From positions 62,001 through 126,000 of the forward strand of contig CAIXPZ010000311.1 in NCBI GenBank assembly GCA_903921455.1: a stretch of DNA of 64,000 bases, written 5' to 3'. Each line of letters opens with the position of its first letter. Positions within the stretch are counted from its first letter, which is position 1. The DNA comes from an uncultured Verrucomicrobia subdivision 3 bacterium. GTDB lineage: Bacteria > Verrucomicrobiota > Verrucomicrobiae > Limisphaerales > UBA11358. Position numbers and translations under genes: made by a program. Shown here piece after piece: positions 15,944-22,432 of this stretch. The notes beneath the pieces are model-generated. The model made no database searches and was not told the DNA's origin. It saw nothing but the letters and a program-made list of their open reading frames with translations.

Positions 15944-18055
15944 ATGAAAACACTTCCCGCTGCGGCCATCCGGGTGAGACCGGCCAACCGGCTCATCTCA
16001 ACGACGCTCCTGCTGCTGGCGTTGGCGCAGACGCCGCCGGCCCGATCGGGCGAAACCAGCCAACCGGTGATCAACCTCGAATCGTTGCTGACCGAAATGA
16101 CCTACCGCGCGGCCGTGGCGCAACTGCCGGCGCCGGCCTTTGAGCTGAAGCAGGCCAGCAGCCATGACCCGCGCAAGAATGATCCCGGCCATCCCGACAC
16201 CTGGCACGCCAATGTCGATTACGGCCAGTTCCTCCACACCGAGGTGAACGAGGGGCGGCGGGAATGGGTCATCCTGGAAGACACGGGTCCCGGCGCCATC
16301 ACCCGTTTCTGGCTGCCCCTGGACGCGAAGAAAGACAACCAGACCATCCGCTTTTATTTCGACGGCGCGGCCGCCCCGGCCATCACCGCCAGGTTCAACG
16401 AACTGCTCAGCGGAACGGCTTTCGTGCGGCCGCCGCTGGCGTTTGTCGGCTGGAACGAAACCGACCTGCGCAATCAATTGAAGCCGGAATTCAAAGCCCG
16501 ACGCGGCGTGTCGGGCGATTTGTATCTGCCCATCCCCTTCGCCAGAAGCTGCAAGATCACGCTGGACTCGCTGCCGTTTTACTACGTCATCAACTACCGC
16601 CAATACGCCGCCGGCACGGCCGTGCAGACGTTTTCGATGGCCGGCTACGAGTCGGCAAAAGCCGCGGTCGCCCGCGTGAGCGCGGCGCTGCTCGCGCCGC
16701 CGGACCCGGCCGTGGCCGGCCTCACGAAATCAGCCACGCTCGCCCCCGGACAGGAAGTGGCGCTGGACTTGCCGGCGGGTGCGGCCGCGGTGCGCGCGCT
16801 GCAGGTGAAGCTGGATCCGGCGGCGGCGCCGCAGGGGTTGCGCTCCGTCATTCTGCAAGCCACCTTCGACCACGAGCCGACCGTCTGGTGTCCCCTCGGC
16901 GAATTCTTCGGAGCCGGCGCGCGCTTGCATCCGGTGCAAGACTGGTGGCGCACCGTCGGCGCGGACGGCACGCTCACGGCGCGCTGGGTCATGCCGTATG
17001 CGGAGTCCGCGCAGCTTGCCCTCAAAAATGTCGGCGACCAGACCGTCACGGCAACCCTTTCCGCCGCGACCGGCCCGTGGCATTGGGACGACCGCTCCCT
17101 GCACTTCCATGCGAACTGGCATGGCCAGCCGGATCTCAAGACGCAGCCGCGGTCCGACTGGAACTATCTGGAAGTGCAGGGCCAAGGCCGCTACGTCGGC
17201 GACACGCTGACGGTGTTCAGCCCCGTGAAAGCGTGGTATGGCGAGGGGGATGAACGCATCTATTACGACGGGGCCACCTTTCCGCAGCACATCGGCACCG
17301 GCACGGAGGATTATTACGGCTACGCCTGGGGCATGGCCGGCTATTTCAATTCCCCCTTCCTCTCCGCGCCCAAACGAGACCACACGCCGCAGGATGACTG
17401 GCGCGGTTACACCACCACCTCCCGGCTGCGCCTGCTCGATTCCCTGCCCTTCCGGACTGCGCTCCGGCACGACCTGGAGATCTGGAATTGGGCCGACACC
17501 CGGGTGGACTACGCCGCGGGCACGTTCTGGTATGCCCGCCCCGGGGCGCGGCACAATCGCGAACCGCAACCCGCGGAAGCCGCCCGGCCCATCCGCGACA
17601 ACCCCGGCGACTATCACCGCGCCGGCGCCAGCGAATGTGAACTCCTCCCGATCACCGCGCAATCGCCCGGCCTGCGCAGCGAAACCCAGGAGGCCGGCTT
17701 GAGCGAGGGCCAGTGGAGCGGTGGCAAACAGCTCTTCGTGCAAGCCACCCGGCCCGGCGATTTCGTGGAGTTGCAGCTCCCCGTCGGCGACGACCAGCCG
17801 CGCCGCGTCACCCTCTACGCCACGAAGAGCTACGACTATGGCATCCTCCGCTGCCGCCTGAATGACCAGCCGGCCGGAACCGATTACGACGCCTACCATG
17901 CCACCGCCATCGCCAGCGGCCCGATAGATTTGGGCATCGGCACGCCCAAGGATGGCAAATTGCGATTGCGCGTCGAAGTCGTCGGCGCCAATCCCGCCGC
18001 CAAAGGGGCGCGCTACTACTTCGGCCTCGACAGTGTGGTGCTGGAGAAGCCCTGA
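15944..18055 (+). CDS. DUF2961 (GH172) glycoside hydrolase, exported
   Basis: DUF2961 proteins form glycoside hydrolase family 172, known from difructose-anhydride and arabinofuranose chemistry. I start at the ATG at 15944; residues 15-36 form a hydrophobic export signal after a basic stretch. The family blocks are visible: WVILEDTGPGAITRFWLP near residue 105, RSCKITLDSLPFYYVINYRQY, and IYYDGATFPQHIGTGTEDYYGYAWG near residue 445, where the Glu of GTED is a likely catalytic acid. The C-terminal 130 residues are a beta-rich module resembling a carbohydrate-binding or jelly-roll domain (DFVELQLPVGDDQPRRVTLYATKSYDYG). 703 residues. Substrate unknown. Confidence 0.85.
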   Translation: MKTLPAAAIRVRPANRLISTTLLLLALAQTPPARSGETSQPVINLESLLTEMTYRAAVAQLPAPAFELKQASSHDPRKNDPGHPDTWHANVDYGQFLHTEVNEGRREWVILEDTGPGAITRFWLPLDAKKDNQTIRFYFDGAAAPAITARFNELLSGTAFVRPPLAFVGWNETDLRNQLKPEFKARRGVSGDLYLPIPFARSCKITLDSLPFYYVINYRQYAAGTAVQTFSMAGYESAKAAVARVSAALLAPPDPAVAGLTKSATLAPGQEVALDLPAGAAAVRALQVKLDPAAAPQGLRSVILQATFDHEPTVWCPLGEFFGAGARLHPVQDWWRTVGADGTLTARWVMPYAESAQLALKNVGDQTVTATLSAATGPWHWDDRSLHFHANWHGQPDLKTQPRSDWNYLEVQGQGRYVGDTLTVFSPVKAWYGEGDERIYYDGATFPQHIGTGTEDYYGYAWGMAGYFNSPFLSAPKRDHTPQDDWRGYTTTSRLRLLDSLPFRTALRHDLEIWNWADTRVDYAAGTFWYARPGARHNREPQPAEAARPIRDNPGDYHRAGASECELLPITAQSPGLRSETQEAGLSEGQWSGGKQLFVQATRPGDFVELQLPVGDDQPRRVTLYATKSYDYGILRCRLNDQPAGTDYDAYHATAIASGPIDLGIGTPKDGKLRLRVEVVGANPAAKGARYYFGLDSVVLEKP

Positions 18056-18105
18056 AGACCAAAGACGGCAATGGGCCACGGCACCCAATGGCCCGTGGAC
18101 GCAGG

Positions 18106-18239
18106 GCTACGTCGGCAAGAAATCGAGCGGCACCATCCCCGGTCTGACCAGCGGCGCGGAAACGTGGTTCCGCGTGCAAGCCGTCGGTGCCGCCGGCGCA
18201 GGCGACTGGGCCGGCCCCATCAGCGAGCGTGCAGCGTGA
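18106..18239 (+). pseudogene. fibronectin type III tail remnant
   Basis: The frame ending at 18237-18239 reads GTIPGLTSGAETWFRVQAVGAAGAGDWAGPISE, the last two strands of a fibronectin type III domain (GLxxGxxYxFRVxAVxxxGxGxW). No domain start, signal or promoter precedes it; the sequence before it is the end of the GH172 gene in another frame. It is a leftover of a larger surface protein. Confidence 0.5.
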
Positions 18240-18258
18240 GGCGTAAGCCAAAAAATCA

Positions 18259-18296
18259 AAACCGCCATGCCGTGAGGTGTGGCGGTGGTTGTTTTT
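18259..18296 (+). terminator. possible terminator after the GH172 region
   Basis: ACCGCCA (18261-18267) pairs with TGGCGGT (18280-18286), followed by GGTTGTTTTT. It fits a rho-independent terminator of moderate strength. Confidence 0.45.
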
Positions 18297-18354
18297 CGCC
18301 CAATGCAGCCCGTAGGGCTGGCATCTTGTAGAAAAATAATCCTAAGAATTTCCG

Positions 18355-18410
18355 AGCTCCGTAGGAGCGACATCGTCGGTCAGGGGAAAATATGCCGCTC
18401 CTACGGAGCT
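18355..18410. repeat. 15-bp perfect inverted repeat, intergenic
   Basis: AGCTCCGTAGGAGCG (18355-18369) is repeated exactly inverted at 18396-18410, with 26 bases between. A small hairpin CAGCCC-GTA-GGGCTG lies just before (18305-18319). The whole gap 18240-18511 has no gene that I can support and is made of such elements. Confidence 0.7.
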
Positions 18411-18461
18411 TGAAAGGATTGCGAATGACGGACTACAAATATGCCGCGCCGACGGCGCTGG

Positions 18462-18503
18462 CAAAAAAACAGGCTTGTCGCCGGGGTGGGCGAAGTTACA
18501 GTG
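18462..18503 (+). repeat. leader repeat, copy 2 (before the prepilin-like gene)
   Basis: Contains CTTGTCGCCGGGGTGGGC then GAAGTTACAGTG, nearly identical to 15893-15934. The ATG of the next gene follows eight bases after the repeat. Confidence 0.65.
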
Positions 18504-18511
18504 CATCAGCC

Positions 18512-19273
18512 ATGAAAAAGCTTTTGGGAAAAGGGCAACTCAGCGGATTCACGCTAATTGAACTACTGGTATTGATTTGTGTGATTGCAATCTTGGCGGC
18601 GATGATGCTTCCGACGAGCGGCGGGCCGAGAAAGGCCAAGATAATCAATTGCGCGAATAATTTAAAAATTCTTGATGAAAATTTCGTGACGTGGTCGCAA
18701 ACGCACGGTGGAAAATTGCCTATGCAAGTTCCATCAAAAGAAGGCGGCACAATGGATTTCATCCAAAGCGGAAGTGCTTTATCTCATTTCGTTGTGCTTA
18801 CAAACTCCAGCCGGGCGTTTGTTCATCGCGACGTTGATACCTACTACCAAGACGGCACGAATTACCAAAAATTAAATGTTTACACAAACTCCGGAGTCGA
18901 GCCAAAACGGTTTGTATGTCCCAGTGATGAAGAAAGATGCCGTTGGGGGTTCAAGAAAACCATGGCGACGACTACTGACACAAATATCAGTTATTTTGTG
19001 GGGATTGATGCAACATTAAATAATCCGAAATCCATTCTGGCGGGTGACCGCCATTTGCAGATTGACGGTTTATCAACCAAACCGGGCTTGCTTGATTTAA
19101 CGGCAAAATCTTTAGTCAGTTGGACCGAAGAACTGCATTACTCAAAATCAAAAAAAACAGCAGGTGGGAATATATTGTTCGCGGATGGTCATGTGGAATT
19201 TCTGAAGTCAAAGCCTCTGAATTCTGCTTTTCATGCTCAAGATTCCGCCACTAATCGATACGCCGTTCCATAA
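18512..19273 (+). CDS. prepilin-type cleavage/methylation domain protein, AT-rich
   Basis: A 253-residue secreted protein with a type IV pilin-like signal: a short basic leader, SG|FTLIELL and the hydrophobic helix LVLICVIAILAAMML. The globular part has NCANNLKILDENFVTWSQTHGGKLP, a late CPSDEER and the closing NILFADGHVEFLKS, the pattern of the pseudopilin-like proteins (DUF1559-like end) common in Verrucomicrobiota and Planctomycetota. Role unknown, possibly on the cell surface. The gene is visibly richer in A and T than all its neighbours, which may mean transfer. Confidence 0.8.
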   Translation: MKKLLGKGQLSGFTLIELLVLICVIAILAAMMLPTSGGPRKAKIINCANNLKILDENFVTWSQTHGGKLPMQVPSKEGGTMDFIQSGSALSHFVVLTNSSRAFVHRDVDTYYQDGTNYQKLNVYTNSGVEPKRFVCPSDEERCRWGFKKTMATTTDTNISYFVGIDATLNNPKSILAGDRHLQIDGLSTKPGLLDLTAKSLVSWTEELHYSKSKKTAGGNILFADGHVEFLKSKPLNSAFHAQDSATNRYAVP

Positions 19274-19300
19274 ATTAAATATGATTGGCTTCTCCCCTTG

Positions 19301-19411
19301 AGTTTTTTTGCCCGCAATTCAATTTCAAGGTTTAATCTCCGCCACATGAAACAAAAAGCTTCCGCCGCCGCCGCCGGCGTGGCTGCTTCCCGGTTCCGCA
19401 GGAACCTCTGA
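19301..19411 (+). pseudogene. ghost of the purM 5' end
   Basis: Bases 19301-19380 match 19568-19643, the region around the true purM start, at about 85 percent identity by eye: CCCGCAATTCA, GGTTTAATCTCCGCC, an ATG at 19346 and MKQKASAAAAGV against MKQKAYAAAGV. After the Gly-Val the similarity ends and the frame closes at 19411 after 21 codons. It is a truncated copy of the leader and first codons of purM. Confidence 0.8.
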
Positions 19412-19545
19412 CAATAGCCCGGCGTTTCAACGCCGGGTCAGCGTTGGCCACGGATCGAGTCCCACCGGGACTTTGGCAACCCCGAATTTTACCCGCATTT
19501 AAAACTGCGGGCTCTTGTCGAGCTGTCCCTTTGGGACAACGCTGA
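19393..19545. repeat. multi-hairpin element upstream of purM
   Basis: Five perfect small hairpins follow each other: GTTCC-GCA-GGAAC (19393-19405), CCCGGCG-TTTCAA-CGCCGGG (19418-19437), AGTCCC-ACC-GGGACT (19458-19472), CCCGCA/TGCGGG (19492-19511) and TGTCCC-TTT-GGGACA (19524-19538). TCAGCGTTG (19437-19445) also pairs with CAACGCTGA (19537-19545), which would enclose the last three. It could be a mobile repeat cluster or a folded RNA. I see no coding frame. Confidence 0.65.
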
Positions 19546-19612
19546 CAAGAGGCGCAACGCCGGAAGAAATTTTCTCGCCCGCAATTCATTTTCTCGGTTT
19601 AATCTCCGCCGC

Positions 19613-20680
19613 ATGAAACAAAAAGCTTACGCCGCCGCCGGCGTTGACATTGATCTCGGCAATAAAGTCAAAGCCACCCTGCCCCAGTTGCTCGCCGCCA
19701 CGCATCGCCGCGAGGTGCTCGGCAAGGTCGGCGGCTTCGGCGGCCTGTTCGCGCTGGACGTCAAAAAATATCGCGAGCCCATCCTCGTCTCCTCCGTGGA
19801 CGGCGTCGGCACCAAGCTCAAGATCGCCTTCCAGCAGGACAAGCACGACACCATCGGCGCGGATCTCGTGAACCATTGCGTGAACGACATCGCCGTGCTG
19901 GGCGCGGAGCCGCTGTTCTTCCTCGATTACCTCGGCACCGGCAAGCTGGAGCCGCATGTGTTCACGGACATCATCAAGGGCTTCGCCCGCGCCTGCGCGG
20001 AAAACAACTGCGCCCTCATCGGCGGCGAGACGGCGCAGATGCCGGGCTTTTACCAGAAGGGCGAATACGACGTGAGCGGCACGATCGTGGGCGTGGTGGA
20101 GAAATCCCGGATGCTGAACGGCCAGAAAACCGTGAAGCGCGGCGACGTGGTCATCGGCATCGAATCGAGCGGCCTGCACACGAACGGCTATTCGCTGGGC
20201 CGGAAGATTTTCTTCGAGCAGTTGAAATTGAAACCGTCCAGCCGCGTGCCCGGCCTCAAAGGCACCGTCGGCCAGGAATTGTTGAAAGAACACATCAGCT
20301 ACGGCCCGCTGGTGCAAGCGCTGCTAAAGCGCTTCAATTCAAAATTAAAAATTAAAAATTCAAAACTGCCGGTCAAGGCGTTCGCGCACATCACCGGCGG
20401 CGGTTTCGTGGACAACATCCCGCGCGTGCTGCCGCAGTCGCTCGACGTGGTCATCAAGAAAGGTTCCTGGGACATGCTGCCCATCTTCCGGATCATCGAG
20501 CAGCAGAGCGGCGTGCCGGATGACGAGCTCTATCAGGTCTTCAACATGGGCATCGGCATGGTGAGCATCGTCGCGGCCGACAAAGCGGATGCCGTGCTGA
20601 AATTCATCCAGGCGCAACAGCACAAGGCATGGATCATCGGCGAAGTCGTTAAAGGCAAGGGCGAAGCGCGGGTGGTATAA
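19613..20680 (+). CDS. purM: phosphoribosylformylglycinamidine cyclo-ligase
   Basis: PurM (AIR synthetase) makes aminoimidazole ribonucleotide from FGAM with ATP. Seen: SSVDGVGTKLKIAF, NHCVNDIAVLGAEPLFFLDY, ALIGGETAQMPGFY, GIESSGLHTNGYSLGRKIFF, HITGGGFVDNIPRVLP and NMGIGMVSIV. 355 residues. It has 7 to 12 extra residues (FNSKLKIKNSKLP, about 241-252) just before VKAFAHITGGG, encoded by an AT-only-like repeat. Ghosts of its own 5' and 3' ends lie at 19301-19380 and 22285-22369. The rest of the purine pathway is not adjacent; purD lies 9 kb away. Confidence 0.95.
   Translation: MKQKAYAAAGVDIDLGNKVKATLPQLLAATHRREVLGKVGGFGGLFALDVKKYREPILVSSVDGVGTKLKIAFQQDKHDTIGADLVNHCVNDIAVLGAEPLFFLDYLGTGKLEPHVFTDIIKGFARACAENNCALIGGETAQMPGFYQKGEYDVSGTIVGVVEKSRMLNGQKTVKRGDVVIGIESSGLHTNGYSLGRKIFFEQLKLKPSSRVPGLKGTVGQELLKEHISYGPLVQALLKRFNSKLKIKNSKLPVKAFAHITGGGFVDNIPRVLPQSLDVVIKKGSWDMLPIFRIIEQQSGVPDDELYQVFNMGIGMVSIVAADKADAVLKFIQAQQHKAWIIGEVVKGKGEARVV
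20335..20366. repeat. AT-rich repeat in frame inside purM
   Basis: Two ATTAAAA words followed by ATTCAAAA stand in a GC-rich gene and read in frame as NSKLKIKNSKL. The element lies just before a conserved ATP-site motif and lengthens a loop. Confidence 0.65.
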
Positions 20681-20699
20681 TTCACCCCGGCGAAGCCGG

Positions 20700-22205
20700 T
20701 TAATACTGCCGCAGGAGTTCCAGCATTTTGCGGTCGAGCTTGTGGCCCTTGAAAGTCTCGTAGGTGACGTCTTTGCGGTCGCTGTCGAGAATGCCGAACG
20801 GGCCGCGGAAGTTCCACAGCGACCAACCGAATCCGGCCGCCCGCCAGTTTTCGAGGCAGTCGCGCATCCACGCCAGCGCCACCGCGTGCGGTGTGCGATT
20901 GAAGGCGCCCCATTCGCCGACAACCACGCCAACGCCCTGCGTCGCCAGCGCCTGCCACGGCTCGATCATTTTTTTCTGGAGCGTTTCTTTGCTCTGCAAA
21001 TACCGTGGATTAGCCGGACGAGCACCGTGAGCGCCCACGATAAACGTCTCCTGTTTCACGCCCCAGTCGCTGTTGCCCGGCACAATGACGATTTCACCGA
21101 TACGTAATTCCGCAAAGGTCAGCCAGTCGCCTTTGCCGACTGCGATCTGCACCGCTCGCGTCCCGGCGGGAAGCGTGGCGGAATAATCGCGGTCGTAATC
21201 GGCAGTGTAACCGCCCCACTTGGACGGCTCCGATTTTTTCCATTCGCCCGCCCCGGGTCCGGGCTGGAATTGTTTCTGCAAGACCACCGCGCCATCCGCT
21301 TTCACAACCAGTTCGGCTCGCACTGAAACATGCCCCACGCGGATGCTGAACGGCGTGGCTTGCGGACACTCGACCTGCAAGATGAGCGCGCTTTTGAATT
21401 CCGGTTTGGCGTCGCCGTAGAGGCAGTTGTTGATGTCCACGGGAACCGGCCAGACCGGAGTCGGCCACGGTCCTTCGTGGGAAATCCAGCTCGCTTCGTA
21501 ATGGCTAACCAGCATCGGCTCGTAGCCGCGCGTGCTCTGCGCGATGCCGAACGGCACCAGTTCCGGCACCGGCTTCGTTCCCCAGCGAACACCATCAGCG
21601 ATGATGATCCGCTGCGGATCAGCGGCGCGGATGGCTTCGATTGCGGGTTTCATCGCCGCCGCATAGACGGCACCGGTGATGTCCGCAGGTTCGTTGATGA
21701 GGTTGAAGCTCAGTTGCCGGCTGGGCACGTTCTTGTAGCGTGCCGCAAACACGCTCCAGTGCCGGGCAAATTGAGCCTGCGCCGACGCTTCGGACCACAG
21801 CGTCGGCTGCTCCCCCTTGCGCATGTTGACGCAATAACCGGGGCCGCGGTGGAAATTGATACAGACGTGAACGCCATACTCCTGGCCCCACGCCACGGCT
21901 TGTTCGATCTCCTTCATGGTCCGCTCATCAAACTCCGCTTCCGGCGATTTCGACCAGCAGCGGAAATCCATCGGTAGGCGAACGAAGTTGAAGCCCCAGT
22001 CAGCCAGCCACTCGAAATCCGCTTCCACAAAAGGCTGGTTGCTGGCGCTCTGAAATTTCTCGAGCAAGTTAAACCCGCGCCAGCGGGGCAGCTTCTGCGG
22101 CGTGGCTTCGGGCAGCGTGCGGGCAGCATCGCCAAAGCCGCGGGTGGTGAACGCAGCCATGACGGCGGTAGCGGCGCTGGCTTTGAGAAATTGGCGGCGA
22201 TTCAT
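20700..22205 (-). CDS. GH5-type endoglycanase with an inserted beta domain
   Basis: A TIM-barrel glycoside hydrolase of family 5. MNRRQFLKASAATAVMAAF is a twin-arginine signal, so the protein is exported. Barrel motifs: WRGFNLLEKF, WGFNFVRLPMD, VHVCINFHRGPGY, the acid/base Glu in SFNLINEP (about residue 171) and the nucleophile Glu in VVGEWGAFN (about residue 429). Between them, about residues 250-385, sits a beta-rich stretch (FSIRVGHVSVRAELVVKADG, DYSATLPAGTRAVQIAVGKGDW) that looks like a carbohydrate-binding module placed in a barrel loop. 501 residues. Substrate (cellulose, mannan or other) cannot be told. It lies between purM and a ghost of the purM 3' end. Confidence 0.85.
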   Translation of the reverse strand: MNRRQFLKASAATAVMAAFTTRGFGDAARTLPEATPQKLPRWRGFNLLEKFQSASNQPFVEADFEWLADWGFNFVRLPMDFRCWSKSPEAEFDERTMKEIEQAVAWGQEYGVHVCINFHRGPGYCVNMRKGEQPTLWSEASAQAQFARHWSVFAARYKNVPSRQLSFNLINEPADITGAVYAAAMKPAIEAIRAADPQRIIIADGVRWGTKPVPELVPFGIAQSTRGYEPMLVSHYEASWISHEGPWPTPVWPVPVDINNCLYGDAKPEFKSALILQVECPQATPFSIRVGHVSVRAELVVKADGAVVLQKQFQPGPGAGEWKKSEPSKWGGYTADYDRDYSATLPAGTRAVQIAVGKGDWLTFAELRIGEIVIVPGNSDWGVKQETFIVGAHGARPANPRYLQSKETLQKKMIEPWQALATQGVGVVVGEWGAFNRTPHAVALAWMRDCLENWRAAGFGWSLWNFRGPFGILDSDRKDVTYETFKGHKLDRKMLELLRQY

Positions 22206-22284
22206 GGTGGCAAAGTGAAAATGTTTTGAGCTTTAAGCGGAGTTTTCACGGCCGATCCATTTAAAGCAAGTTGGTTTTGTCACG

Positions 22285-22369
22285 CGCAATTGGAAATCAG
22301 CGCGCGGAAGAACATGGCCTGGATCATCGCGAAGTGGTGACAGGCAAGGGCGAGGCGCGGATGGAATAA
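22285..22369 (+). pseudogene. ghost of the purM 3' end
   Basis: 22312-22369 resembles the last 55 bases of purM (20625-20680). If one lost G near 22329 is restored, it reads AWIIGEVVTGKGEARME then stop, against AWIIGEVVKGKGEARVV then stop in the intact gene. The similarity fades out before about 22285. With the 5' ghost it brackets purM plus the GH5 gene. Confidence 0.75.
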
Positions 22370-22432
22370 GTTTGGCCCCATCCCCAGAATTGGCGGTGGA
22401 TTTCAGATTCCAAATCCGCCTAACCTGCGGTG

